Assembly: GCF_001279005.1 (NCBI RefSeq)
Contig: NZ_LGCN01000166.1
Span: 1 to 64,000 of the forward strand
Length of the DNA: 64,000 nt
Direction of reading: 5' to 3'
Source of the DNA: Streptomyces caelestis
GTDB lineage: Bacteria; Actinomycetota; Actinomycetes; Streptomycetales; Streptomycetaceae
Below are positions 25,892 to 34,677 of the stretch, one piece after another; position 1 is the first letter of the stretch; every line of letters starts with the position of its first letter. The position numbers and the translations under genes are program-made. The notes below the pieces were generated by a model. It was not told where the DNA came from and ran no database searches. It was given only the letters and a program-made list of their open reading frames with translations.

Positions 25892-26560
25892 TCAGGAGGC
25901 CGGCATCAGGACCGTGTCGATGATGTGGACGTCGGCGTTGGCGGTCTTGACGTTGCCGCAGACCACCTTCGCGGAGTCGTTGACCGTGTAGTCCTCGTCC
26001 GCGCCGGACGTCGTCAGCTTCGACTTCTGGAGGGTTTCGTAGGAGCCGTTCTCCAGGTCCTCGGGGGCGAGCCGCTGGCCGACCACGTGGTAGGTGAGGA
26101 TGTTCGTCAGCTGCTCCTTGTCGGCCAGCACCTTGTCCAGGGTGTCCTTGGGGATCTTCGCGAAGGCGTCGTTGGTGGGCGCGAACACCGTGATGCCCTC
26201 GGCGTTGTTGAGGGTGTCGACCAGGCCGGCCTTCTTCACCGCCGTCACCAGGGTGGACAGGGCCGGGTTGTGGGAGGCGGCGGTGGCCACCGGGTCCTGG
26301 GCCATGCCGTCGAAGGAGCCGGCGCCGTCCTTCGGCACCGAGGCGCAGGCCGGGCCGAACGGCTCGTCCGCCGGGGTGGCGCCGCCCATGCCCGCGTCGG
26401 ACTCGGACGCGGGGTCCGACGCCGGCGCCGACGCCGTCGCCTTGGCGGAGGAGTCCGACTTCGCCGAGTCGCCGCCGTCGTCGGAGCAGGCGCTCAGGGC
26501 GAGGGGGAGGGTGACGGCCGCGGTCAGGGTGAGGGCGATACGGCGCATACGGGGGTTCAT
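25892..26560 (-). CDS. Fasciclin-domain lipoprotein (MPT83/MPT70-like)
   Basis: 222 residues from ATG 26560, with AGGAGA eight bases upstream. Signal peptide with lipobox LSAC, then a Ser/Ala/Asp-rich linker, then one FAS1 domain (~85-222): NPALSTLVTAVKKAGLVDTL, GITVFAPTNDAFAKIP, ILTYHVVG and the final VHIIDTVLMP are diagnostic. FAS1 proteins mediate adhesion or surface interactions. It lies in a cluster with a molybdoenzyme and rskA/sigK; in mycobacteria the homologous fasciclins are the main SigK targets, which suggests SigK control here. Confidence 0.9.
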   Translation of the reverse strand: MNPRMRRIALTLTAAVTLPLALSACSDDGGDSAKSDSSAKATASAPASDPASESDAGMGGATPADEPFGPACASVPKDGAGSFDGMAQDPVATAASHNPALSTLVTAVKKAGLVDTLNNAEGITVFAPTNDAFAKIPKDTLDKVLADKEQLTNILTYHVVGQRLAPEDLENGSYETLQKSKLTTSGADEDYTVNDSAKVVCGNVKTANADVHIIDTVLMPAS

Positions 26561-26675
26561 GTGTGTTTCTCCTGTGGTGGGAACCGCTGATTTCAAAGAG
26601 GTCAGAAAGTTCAGGGGGGCAAGGGGCAAGGGGCAGGGGGTTCGGAGGGCTCAGGGGCAGGGCGGGTTCAGGGGG

Positions 26676-28244
26676 TCACTCGACGGTCACCACGACCGAG
26701 TGCCATCCGCTCGCCCCGTCGGGGGCCGTGCGGGTGCGGCGTTCCGTCTGGGTCTCGCCGGTGCGGTCGGTGGCGCGGACCGTGAGGGTGTGGGTGCCCT
26801 TGGGGGCCTGCCAGGCGTAGGACCACTGGCGCCAGGTGTCCCGCGAGTCCTCGGCCGCCGGCCGGGCGCGCCGCCAGGGTCCGTCGTCGACGCGGACCTC
26901 GACCCCGTCGATGCCGCGGTGCTGCGCCCAGGCCACCCCGGCGACCATGACGAGGCCGGCCTTCGGGCGGGCGAAGGGCTTCGGGGTGTCGATCCGGGAC
27001 TGGGTCTTGACCGGCGCCTCGCGGGCCCAGTCGCGCTTCACCCAGTAGGCGTCGTAGGCGTCGAACGTGGTGAGCTCGATGTCCTCGATCCACTTGCAGG
27101 CGGAGACGTAGCCGTACAGGCCGGGCACCACCATGCGGGCCGGGAAGCCGTGGTCGAAGGGGAGGGGGCGGCCGTTCATGCCGAGGGCGAGCAGGGCGTC
27201 ACGGCCGTCCATCAGGTCCTCGACCGGGCTGCCGATCGTCATGCCGTCCACCGAGCGGGCCACCAGCTGGTCGGCCGGTCCGCCCCGGGAGGGCGGTGCC
27301 ACCCCGCACTCGGCGAGCAGGTCGGACAGGCGTACGCCGAGCCAGCGGGCGTTGCCCGCGTAAGGGCCGCCGACCTCGTTGGAGACGCAGGTGAGCGTGA
27401 TGTCGCGCTCGATCAGGTCGCGCCGCAGCAGGTCGTCGTAGGAGAGGGTGGCCGGGCGGGTGACGCCCTCGCCGTGGATGCGCAGCCGCCAGGCGGTGGC
27501 GTTCACCCGGGGGACGGTCAGGGCGGTGTCCACGCGGTAGAAGTCGTCGTTCGGGGTGGTGAACGGGCTGATGCCGGGGATGCGGAGTCGGGCTCCCTTC
27601 GGGATCGCGGGGGCGGGTGAGGCGGGGGCCGGGAGCACGACGGCGTCGCGTGAGGCGACCGCGTCCCGGCTGCCGGCGCCCCGGAGGGCGCGGCCCAGGG
27701 CGCCGGCCCCGGCGGAGGCGGCGGCAGCGGCGGTGGCCGCGAGCAGGAAGCCCCGCCGGTCCCAGTCCCCCGGCCGGGACCCGTGGTCCGCACCGGGGCT
27801 GCGGAGACGGCGGGCGAGGAGGGACAGTACGGCCGCCCCGGCCACCGCTCCCACCAGCGACGGCAGCGCGTCGACGGGGCCGGCCGCGTCCGGGCGGCTC
27901 ACGGCCGCGGCGCCGCCGACCACTCCGAAAAGCAGAACTCCCGCCGCACCGGAACGCCGGAACCGGAGCTCCAGAATTCCCAGCGCGAGGGCGGACAGGG
28001 TCAGCACGGCGAGGATTCCGAGTCGCAGCACCAATTTGTCGTCGGTGCCGAATTCCCGGATCGCCCAGTCCTTCACGGCGGCGGGCGTGCGATCGATCGC
28101 CGCGCCCCCGACCGCCAGGACCGGTCGGGCCTGCGGGTTCACCAGGGCCGCCACCGGTTCGGCGACGGCGAGCGCGGAGAATCCGGCCAGTACTCCGCTC
28201 AGCGCACCCAGGAGGTGTCGCGTTCTCTTCTCGTCGTCGGTCAC
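26676..28244 (-). CDS. Membrane-anchored sulfite-oxidase-like molybdopterin oxidoreductase
   Basis: 522 residues. Three or four hydrophobic helices fill the first ~190 residues, followed by an RR-FLLAATAAAA stretch that resembles a Tat signal. The catalytic part has the molybdenum-ligand cysteine in ITLTCVSNEVGG (~residue 289) and the SUOX fold motifs (FYRVDTALTVPRVN, GFPARMVVPGLYGYVS, KWIEDIEL). A C-terminal Mo-co dimerisation domain ends the protein. Likely a periplasm-facing oxidoreductase using sulfite or a sulfoxide-like substrate. GTG start lacks a good ribosome site. Part of the sigK cluster. Confidence 0.85.
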   Translation of the reverse strand: MTDDEKRTRHLLGALSGVLAGFSALAVAEPVAALVNPQARPVLAVGGAAIDRTPAAVKDWAIREFGTDDKLVLRLGILAVLTLSALALGILELRFRRSGAAGVLLFGVVGGAAAVSRPDAAGPVDALPSLVGAVAGAAVLSLLARRLRSPGADHGSRPGDWDRRGFLLAATAAAAASAGAGALGRALRGAGSRDAVASRDAVVLPAPASPAPAIPKGARLRIPGISPFTTPNDDFYRVDTALTVPRVNATAWRLRIHGEGVTRPATLSYDDLLRRDLIERDITLTCVSNEVGGPYAGNARWLGVRLSDLLAECGVAPPSRGGPADQLVARSVDGMTIGSPVEDLMDGRDALLALGMNGRPLPFDHGFPARMVVPGLYGYVSACKWIEDIELTTFDAYDAYWVKRDWAREAPVKTQSRIDTPKPFARPKAGLVMVAGVAWAQHRGIDGVEVRVDDGPWRRARPAAEDSRDTWRQWSYAWQAPKGTHTLTVRATDRTGETQTERRTRTAPDGASGWHSVVVTVE

Positions 28245-28351
28245 GTGGGGAATCCGGGCCGGAAAGGCCGGCGGATTGGTCGCTCACCCGATTCGGTGAA
28301 TCTTTTTTTCCGGGTGGTTCGGACCCATCCGCGGGCGTTCCGGCAACGGAT

Positions 28352-29104
28352 TCAGGCGGGGAGTTCCATCAGGGCGACCGGGGCGGAGGTCGGCCGGCGG
28401 GAGCCGCCCTCGGGTTCGACGGTGATGCCCAGGGCGGACGCGCCGTCGACGGCGCCCTCCATCAGGACGGCCTGGTCGGCGCGGCCGGGGTCCATCAGGC
28501 CCGCGGACCGCATGGCGCCGCCGTCGTCGAACCACAGCTGGTAGACCTTGCCGCCGGGCGGGCGCGCCATCCCGGAGGCGACGAACACCGCCCGGTCCCG
28601 GTCCCGGGAGACGACGACGGCGCCGGTGGCCCCGTCGCCCAGGGCGGCCGCCCGGGTCGTGGCGTCCGGGGCGGCCAGTACGGCGGCGATCTCCTCCGCG
28701 CCCTGTTCGGCGCGGCGGGCCTGTTCCCGGGCGTCCTCGGCGCGTTCGTACTGCCAGACGGCCGTGCCGCCGAGCGCGGCGGCCGCCGCCAGGCAGGCGG
28801 CCAGCGCCCAGCGGGACAGCCGTCGTGCCCGCAGGGCGGTACGGCCCGGGCGGGGGGCGTCCGGTGGGCCGGGCGGCTGCTGGCGGACGGTGGTGATGCG
28901 GCGCAGCACCTGTTCCCGCATCTCGGGGCGGGGCGGCGCGGAGAGGGCGAGACCCAGGCGGGCGGCGGTGGCGGCGAGCTCGGCGGTCTCCTGCGCGCAC
29001 GGCTCGCAGCCGGCGAGGTGGCGTTCGAAGCTCTCGCGTTCGTCGTCGGGCAGGGCGTGCAGGGCGTAGGCGCCGGTCATCCGGTGCAGGTCGGCGGTGG
29101 TCAC
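28352..29104 (-). CDS. rskA: Anti-sigma-K factor RskA
   Basis: 250 residues from GTG 29104, which overlaps the sigK stop by four bases. The N-terminal anti-sigma domain has HRMTGAYALHALPDDERESF and a zinc-binding-type HLAGCEPC; a single membrane helix (ALAACLAAAAALGGTAVW) follows, then an RskA C-terminal extracytoplasmic domain (GKVYQLWFDDGGAMRSAGLM). It holds SigK at the membrane until proteolysis releases it. Immediately downstream lies the molybdoenzyme gene. Confidence 0.9.
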   Translation of the reverse strand: MTTADLHRMTGAYALHALPDDERESFERHLAGCEPCAQETAELAATAARLGLALSAPPRPEMREQVLRRITTVRQQPPGPPDAPRPGRTALRARRLSRWALAACLAAAAALGGTAVWQYERAEDAREQARRAEQGAEEIAAVLAAPDATTRAAALGDGATGAVVVSRDRDRAVFVASGMARPPGGKVYQLWFDDGGAMRSAGLMDPGRADQAVLMEGAVDGASALGITVEPEGGSRRPTSAPVALMELPA

Positions 29105-29685
29105 GCGGTCACCCCCAGGCAGTCGCGGAGCCGGATGAGGCCGTCGCGCAGCCGGGTCTTGACCGTGCCGAGCGGCAGCGTCAGCGCTTCCGCCACCTGG
29201 CGGTAGGTCAGGCCGCGGTAGTAGGCGAGGGTGACGGCCTGGTGCTGGATCTCGGTGAGGGTGCGCAGGCAGCGGCGTACCTGTTCGCGCTCGATGCGGG
29301 CCTCGACCTGTTCGACGACCTCGTCGTACTCGGGCGTCCGGGCCAGGGCGGCGGCCTTGTGGTCGCGGGCCGCCGCGGCCTGGACGGAGCGCACCCGGTC
29401 CACGGCCCGGCGGTGGGCCAGGGTGAGGATCCAGTTGATGGCGGTGCCGCGGTCGGGGCGGTACGCGGGGGACGTGCGCCACACCTCGACCAGGACCTCC
29501 TGGGCCACCTCCTCCGACTGGGCCCGGTCCCGCAGTACGGAGCGGACGACTCCGAGGACCGGGCTCACCACCCGGTCGTAGACCGCGGCGAACGCCTCCT
29601 CGTCCCCGAGGGCGACACGTCCCACCAGTTCCTGGAGATCCGGTTCCCACGAGGGGTTTCTGCCGATATGGACTGCTTCTTTCAC
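29101..29685 (-). CDS. sigK: ECF RNA polymerase sigma factor SigK
   Basis: 194 residues. Region 2 (FAAVYDRVVSPVLGVVRSVL, AQEVLVEVWR, AINWILTLAHRRAVD) and region 4 (QAVTLAYYRGLTYRQVAEAL, LGTVKTRLRDGLIRLRD) are intact and match the SigK group. Start ATG 29685 has GGAGGACCC before it. Paired with rskA by a four-base overlap. Likely regulon: itself, rskA, the molybdoenzyme and the fasciclin gene downstream. Confidence 0.9.
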   Translation of the reverse strand: MKEAVHIGRNPSWEPDLQELVGRVALGDEEAFAAVYDRVVSPVLGVVRSVLRDRAQSEEVAQEVLVEVWRTSPAYRPDRGTAINWILTLAHRRAVDRVRSVQAAAARDHKAAALARTPEYDEVVEQVEARIEREQVRRCLRTLTEIQHQAVTLAYYRGLTYRQVAEALTLPLGTVKTRLRDGLIRLRDCLGVTA

Positions 29686-29820
29686 GTGGGTCCTCCGGGG
29701 TCGGGACGTCTCCGGGCGTAATCCGATCCTGCGGGCGCCGCGGATGGGTCGCCGGGGGGAGAAATCCCAGGTGGATGCCGAGGGGTCGCATACGGCAGTG
29801 GGCGGGGGCCGGCAGGGCGG

Positions 29821-30618
29821 TCAGCCGTCGGCGCCTTCCCCGGCCGCCGAGGGCCCGACGTGGTCCGCGGTCCCCGGAGTCGCCGCGCTCTCCACTCTCG
29901 GCGGCGCGCTCTCCACTCTCGGCGGCGCGCTCTCCGCCCCCGTCGGCGCGGTCTCCGTCGCCGCCGCGCTCGGGGAGACCGTCGAGGTGATCTCGATGCG
30001 GTCGCCCGCCCGTGCCCGGGTGTGGAACCACTGCGCGTCCGCGGGGCTCATGCCCAGCCAGCCCGTACCGGCGGGGAGGGCGGCGAGCGCCTTGGTGTCG
30101 AAGGCGAGGGCGCCCGCGTAGACCGGTCGCCGGTCGGGGGTGCGCAGCTCCACCAGGTACGGGACCTTGATCTCGGTGCCGAACTTGGTGCCGCTCTCGA
30201 GCCGCAGCAGCTTGGCGCCGTCCTTGGCGACCACCGTCATCCGGCTGCCCGGCGGGAACCGGCCGAAGGAGTGCGAGTCGACGCGCATGACGCGCTCGCC
30301 GACCGTGAGGGTGTGACGGCCCAGGTCCAGGATGCCGGCGGAGACGGGAACCGGGGTCGCCGTGCTCGGGGCCGGGGTGGGTCCGTCCGCTGCCGTACTC
30401 GGGGTCCGGCCGTTCCGGCCGGGGTCCTCGGTGTGCAGGGTGAACGCGACGGCCGCCAGCACGCAGGCCGCCGTGGCCGCCGTGCCCAGCGCGGTGGTCG
30501 TCCTGCGGCGGCGGGAGCGGCGCCCGGCGCGGTCGCGGATCTCCGCGGCGCCGACGCGCGGCGGGGTCTCGTGCTGTGCCGCCAACTCACGCAAGGCATC
30601 GGCGAGTTCATCCGACAC
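29821..30618 (-). CDS. Membrane-bound putative anti-sigma / exported domain protein
   Basis: 265 residues from GTG 30618, preceded by GGAGGGAGGG. A short cytoplasmic part (DELADALRELAAQHETPPRV, then a RRSRRRR patch), one membrane helix (ATAACVLAAVAFTL) and a ~200-residue external domain. Two exact 21-bp tandem units near 29895-29936 encode a VESAPPR duplication in the tail. Overlap of 11 bases with the upstream ECF sigma gene indicates that it is the cognate anti-sigma factor, although no zinc motif is seen. Confidence 0.7.
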   Translation of the reverse strand: MSDELADALRELAAQHETPPRVGAAEIRDRAGRRSRRRRTTTALGTAATAACVLAAVAFTLHTEDPGRNGRTPSTAADGPTPAPSTATPVPVSAGILDLGRHTLTVGERVMRVDSHSFGRFPPGSRMTVVAKDGAKLLRLESGTKFGTEIKVPYLVELRTPDRRPVYAGALAFDTKALAALPAGTGWLGMSPADAQWFHTRARAGDRIEITSTVSPSAAATETAPTGAESAPPRVESAPPRVESAATPGTADHVGPSAAGEGADG

Positions 30619-31123
30619 GGCCGCCCTCCCTCCAGGCCGGCTCCTCGGCCTCGTCCACCGCCAGATGTCTGGCCAGTGCCGCCCGTCCGCGGGACAGCCT
30701 GGCCTTGACCGTGCCCACGGGCGCACCCGTCTCGGAGGCTACCTGTTCGACGCTGAGGTCGCACAGGTGGTGCAGGACGACGGCCATGCGCTGGTGCTCG
30801 GGCAGTTGGCGCAGTGCGGTGACCAGGGCGGCGCGGTCGGGGCCCGGACCGGGGGTCGTCTCCTGCGGCGGGGTGCGCCGCACCAGTTCCAGCCAGCGCC
30901 TCGCACGGCGCCAGCGGCTCACCGCGAGGCGCATGGCGACGGTGCGTATCCACGCCTCGGGCGCCTCGTCGGCGAGCAGCTTCCGACGCCGGTCCCAGGC
31001 CCGTACGAACGCCTCCTGCACCACGTCCTGGGCCTCGCCGAGGTCCCCGGTGAAGGCGTACAACTGCCCGGTCAGACGAGGGAACGCGGCCGCGTAGAAA
31101 GCGTCGAACTCTTCCTCGGTCAT
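30608..31123 (-). CDS. ECF sigma factor (SigE-family of actinomycetes)
   Basis: 171 residues from ATG 31123 (GGAGGGC directly upstream); a longer start at 31174 is possible. Region 2: DAFYAAAFPRLTGQLYAFTG, AQDVVQEAFVRAWDRR. Region 4: LPEHQRMAVVLHHLCDLSVE, VGTVKARLSRGRAALARHL. Co-transcribed with the membrane protein behind it and divergent from the sigma-like fusion gene at 31228, sharing a ~100-base promoter region. Confidence 0.85.
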   Translation of the reverse strand: MTEEEFDAFYAAAFPRLTGQLYAFTGDLGEAQDVVQEAFVRAWDRRRKLLADEAPEAWIRTVAMRLAVSRWRRARRWLELVRRTPPQETTPGPGPDRAALVTALRQLPEHQRMAVVLHHLCDLSVEQVASETGAPVGTVKARLSRGRAALARHLAVDEAEEPAWREGGRVG

Positions 31124-31227
31124 GCCCTCCACCGGTGTCTCGGATTTCCCGTGCAACCCGGCCGTCCCCGCCATGCGTACAGGTTCCGCAGGTCGCGCAC
31201 ATCGAAGCACACCCCTGGAGGAAGACG

Positions 31228-32358
31228 TTGAACACGGGTGCAGGGATCCATCGGCCCACCGTCACGGACGTGGCGCACTCCCCTCTCCGCCCGGCGTGTT
31301 CGCCCCGGGTGCGGCCCGAGGACAGTGACTTCGCCGGGTACGCGCGTGACCGCTGGCCGCGGCTGGTCGTCACCGCCCGGCTGCTCGCCGAGGACGCGGG
31401 TGCCGCCGAGGAGTTGGCGCGGCGGACGCTGGTACGGGTGTACGCGCGGTGGCGGCGGATTCCGCGCAACGACGTCGACTTCCACGTACGGCGGTCCCTG
31501 GTCCGGGTGTACCGGCGCGGACGTGCCCGCCGTACGGACGGCCGGCGCCGGGTGGTCCTGGTGCTGCGGTACTGGGAAGGGCTGGGCGAGGCCGAGATCG
31601 CACAGGTGCTGGGGTGTTCGGTGGGAGCCGTGCGCGCGGTGCTGCGGCGCGCGGGGAAGCGCGTCCGGGCCGAGGAGCGGCGGGCGGGGTTCGCCGCGGC
31701 GCTCGCCGGTTTCGTGCCGCCGGCTGTTCCGCTCGACGGTGTCCGGCGGGACGGCGCGCTCCGGCGCCGACGGCGGGCGGGAGTCGTCGCCGCCGGGTGT
31801 GCCCTGCTGCTCGCCCCGCCGGCCGTCCTCGCCGCCGGTCCCCTCGGGGGCGATGGCGCCACCGGGGCCTCAAAGGCACCGGACGGTCCGGCGCCCGGGC
31901 CGGTGCGGATCGTCTCTCCGGGTGAGCGGGTGGCCGCCGCTCCGGGTGTGGACGTCTGGCTGACTTCGGACGGGCAGCACTGGTCCTCCCCGCAGGCGTC
32001 GAACCGGTTCCGCCCGGTGAACGACGGAAACCTCGACAGCACCGGGGCGGGTGTCTCCGTCCAGGGCGAGGAACTCGACGACGGTACGTACTTCCAGTCC
32101 GGTGTGTACCGCGGCCTGTCCGCCGACCCCGTCCGCGTCGAGATCCGCACCGGCGGCAGGACGGTCACCGCGAACGTCCTGACGCTGGCGGGCAGTCCGG
32201 GATGGGGGGTGTGGTACGCGCGGACACCACTGGCGGAAACCGTGGCCGGCGGCGGCCGGACCGTCACCGTGTACGACGCGTTCGGTGACGTCCTGATGCG
32301 GTCGGACCTCGGGCCCTCGGTGGCGCAGCCGGTGCGCGTCGGGGCGTGGCGCCCGTGA
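31228..32358 (+). CDS. Sigma-factor-like domain fused to a membrane anchor and external domain
   Basis: 376 residues from TTG 31228, chosen because TGGAGGAAG lies six bases upstream. An N-terminal shortened region-2-like part (FAGYARDRWPRLVVTARLLA, AEELARRTLVRVYARW) joins an intact region-4 HTH (VLVLRYWEGLGEAEIAQVLG, CSVGAVRAVLRRAGKRVRAE). Then come a basic patch, one membrane helix (VVAAGCALLLAPPAVLAAG) and ~180 residues predicted outside. The fusion looks like a sigma or HTH module tethered to the membrane with its own sensor. Its stop overlaps the next gene by four bases (GTGA). Confidence 0.75.
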   Translation: MNTGAGIHRPTVTDVAHSPLRPACSPRVRPEDSDFAGYARDRWPRLVVTARLLAEDAGAAEELARRTLVRVYARWRRIPRNDVDFHVRRSLVRVYRRGRARRTDGRRRVVLVLRYWEGLGEAEIAQVLGCSVGAVRAVLRRAGKRVRAEERRAGFAAALAGFVPPAVPLDGVRRDGALRRRRRAGVVAAGCALLLAPPAVLAAGPLGGDGATGASKAPDGPAPGPVRIVSPGERVAAAPGVDVWLTSDGQHWSSPQASNRFRPVNDGNLDSTGAGVSVQGEELDDGTYFQSGVYRGLSADPVRVEIRTGGRTVTANVLTLAGSPGWGVWYARTPLAETVAGGGRTVTVYDAFGDVLMRSDLGPSVAQPVRVGAWRP

Positions 32359-34028
32359 CGCCGCCCCGGCTTTCGCGCAGGTCCCCGGACCGCCCCCGCG
32401 TGCCGCTCCGTACCCGCCTCCGCCGCAACCGCGGACGCCTGCTGCGGCGGCTGCTCGTCGCCTGCCTCACCCTCGTCGTCCTCGTCTGCGGCGGGGTCGT
32501 GGTCGCGTACGAGCTGATCGTCGTTCCCGAGCCGCATCCCGAGACCGTCGTGCAGAGCACGGTCTTCGTCGACGCCGACGGCTCCTATCTGGGCCGGCGC
32601 GGTCCGGTCGACCGGCAGGAGGTGCCGTTGTCCCAGGTGCCCCGGCATGTCCAGGACGCGGTGATCGCGGCGGAGAACCGGTCCTTCCGTACGGACACCG
32701 GGGTGTCCCCGCGCGCCGTCGCCCGCGCGGTGTGGGCCACGGTGTCCGGCGGCGCCCCGCAGGGCGGTTCCACCATCACGCAGCAGTACGTGAAGAACGC
32801 GCTGCTCACACCGGAGCGGTCGCTGACGCGCAAGGCGCGTGAGGCGTTGATCGCCGTCAAGCTCGACCGTACGCGCGACAAGGACGAGATCCTGGAGGGC
32901 TATCTCAACACCGTGTACTTCGGCCGGGGCGCCGCCGGGGTCCGGGCCGCCGCCCGGAACTACTTCGACGTGGCGCCGGAGGACCTCACCGTCTCCCAGG
33001 GCGCGGCACTGGCGGCGATCGTCAACATCCCGTCGCACTACGAGAAGGCGGGCTCCGACCCGAAGGTGACGGCGAAGCTCCGGGACCGGTGGGAGTGGGT
33101 GCTCGACGCGATGGAGGCCGGCGGCGGCATCACGGGCGAGCAGCGGGCGGACGCCCGCTTCCCGGCGTTCCGGTTCTATCCGCCGGGTGGGACGGAGGGA
33201 CAGCGGCAGTACCTGATCGACGTGGCCGCGCAGGAGGCCGCCGGCCGGCTCGGGATCACCGAGGACCAACTGGCGCGCGGTGGCTACACCGTGCACACCA
33301 CCTTCGACCTGGCGTTGCAGGACGCCACCGCCGAGTCGGTGAAGAACCGGGTGAAGGGCTCCGGGGACGACGTCGTCCGGGTGCACACGGCGGTGGTGGG
33401 GATCGAGCCGGGCGACGGGGCGGTACGGGTGCTGTACGGCGGGGCGGACTACGCCCGGCAGCCGTTCAACGACGCGGTGAGCGGGGCGGTGGAGGCGGGC
33501 TCGGTGCTCGATCCGTTCGACGGCGTACGGCTCGGCGGTCCGCTGCGAGGACTGCGCGGCGCGACGGCGCCGACTCCGCTGCGGCTGGCCTCGGCGTACG
33601 CGGCCGTGGCGGCGGACGGGGTGTACGCGAAGCCCCGCACGGTGGCCCGGATCACTCGCGAAGGGCGGACCGTTCACACCGCGCGACCGGAGACCCGGCG
33701 GGTGCTGGACGGAAAGGGCGTGTTCGCGGTGACGGCCCGGGCGCGGGAGGGCTCCGGCGGGCAGTCCGTTCCTCTGGCCGCCCGGGCCGACGGGAAGGAG
33801 GGGAGCGGCGCGTTCCTCACCGCCGGGGCCGGTGGTGGAATCACCCGGCGCACCGTCTGGTCGGTCGGGTACGACTCCCGGCTCGCCCTGGCCGTGGCGC
33901 TGTTCGCCGACCGGCCGGGCGCGAAGAAGGACACCACCGCGCCCGCGCAGCTGCCGAGCGATCCGTCCCCGACGGAGTGCGCCGAGGAGCTGTCCGGGGG
34001 GATATGGCATGTGGCGAGTGATTCATGA
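32355..34028 (+). CDS. Class A PBP-like transglycosylase with degenerate transpeptidase domain
   Basis: 557 residues from GTG 32355. One N-terminal membrane helix precedes a complete glycosyltransferase family 51 domain: VIAAENRSFRTDTGVSPRA with the catalytic Glu, PQGGSTITQQYVKNAL, RDKDEILEGYLNTVYFGRGA. The transpeptidase part is eroded. The SxxK box reads SVLD (AGSVLDPF, ~residue 383), the block that would hold SxN is deleted, and KTG has become KEG (ADGKEGSG). So it probably polymerises glycan strands but cannot crosslink them. Overlaps the upstream membrane-sigma gene by four bases, hinting at joint control of wall synthesis. Confidence 0.85.
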   Translation: MTPPRLSRRSPDRPRVPLRTRLRRNRGRLLRRLLVACLTLVVLVCGGVVVAYELIVVPEPHPETVVQSTVFVDADGSYLGRRGPVDRQEVPLSQVPRHVQDAVIAAENRSFRTDTGVSPRAVARAVWATVSGGAPQGGSTITQQYVKNALLTPERSLTRKAREALIAVKLDRTRDKDEILEGYLNTVYFGRGAAGVRAAARNYFDVAPEDLTVSQGAALAAIVNIPSHYEKAGSDPKVTAKLRDRWEWVLDAMEAGGGITGEQRADARFPAFRFYPPGGTEGQRQYLIDVAAQEAAGRLGITEDQLARGGYTVHTTFDLALQDATAESVKNRVKGSGDDVVRVHTAVVGIEPGDGAVRVLYGGADYARQPFNDAVSGAVEAGSVLDPFDGVRLGGPLRGLRGATAPTPLRLASAYAAVAADGVYAKPRTVARITREGRTVHTARPETRRVLDGKGVFAVTARAREGSGGQSVPLAARADGKEGSGAFLTAGAGGGITRRTVWSVGYDSRLALAVALFADRPGAKKDTTAPAQLPSDPSPTECAEELSGGIWHVASDS

Positions 34029-34228
34029 TGTTTCGCACACGCGGACCAGGGTCGGGTAACTCACCCGACCCACGGGTGAATTGCCGACCGTGTCCCCCGC
34101 CGTCCGCCTGACGGAATGCGGCAAGGCGGGCGTGCCCGCGATTCGGCAAGGGCTCGTTCGCACGTGGTGCAGAACATTCGCGACCCCCTCCCGTACGACA
34201 GTTCGGAGCGGAGAGAGCATGCGCGGCC

Positions 34229-34664
34229 ATGACCCACTCCCCCGAAACGCCTGAAGTACCCATACACCGGTACGTGGTTACCGCCGCCGAGGCCGCGGGG
34301 CCGGGTGGCGGACGTGGTCCACGTCAACGCGCACGCCACCGCGACGGCCGACGGCGGTCCCGCGGAGGCCCGGGCGCTGCGGAGTGTGCTCGGGCGGCGG
34401 GTTGTGCCGGTCACGGCCCTTGAAGGGGCACCTGGGTCACCGCCAGGGGGCCGCGGGCGGGGTGGAGGCGGTCGCCGCGGTGCTCACGCTGCACCACGGG
34501 GTGGTACCGGCGATGGCGGGCTGTGGGGAGGTCGACGACGCGATCGACCTGGACGTGGTGAGGGGGAACCGCGGGGGCTGCCGGACGCCGGTGATCCGGT
34601 GCCGAGCAACCCGTTCGGGTTCGGGGGGCACAACGCGGTGCCGGCGCTGAGGCGGGTGGCGTAG
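34229..34664 (+). pseudogene. Decayed beta-ketoacyl-ACP synthase C-terminus
   Basis: Pieces of a FabF/KASII-type ketosynthase are readable in successive frames. VVHVNAHATATADGGPAEAR (34305 onward) is followed, after a shift near 34421, by KGHLGHRQGAAGGVEAV...LTLHHG and DLDVVRGN, then after a shift near 34575 by PSNPFGFGGHNAVPALRR to TAG 34664. These are the HAT and KxxxGH catalytic motifs and the GFGGHN end. The N-terminal two thirds with the active-site cysteine is missing. A fatty-acid or polyketide synthase gene remnant. Confidence 0.7.
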
Positions 34665-34677
34665 GCGGAGCCGGTGG

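Noticed and set aside
28284..28309. TCACC-N6-GGTGA with a T7 run as a terminator
   Set aside because: The T-run is on the plus strand, but both flanking genes (sulfite oxidase and rskA) read on the minus strand, so it would not terminate them.
30237..34010. 1257-codon minus-strand frame opposite the sigma and transglycosylase genes
   Set aside because: Shadow of well-supported genes on the plus strand (32355-34028, 31228-32358) and of the minus-strand sigma pair in another frame; low-complexity Arg/Gly/Pro translation.
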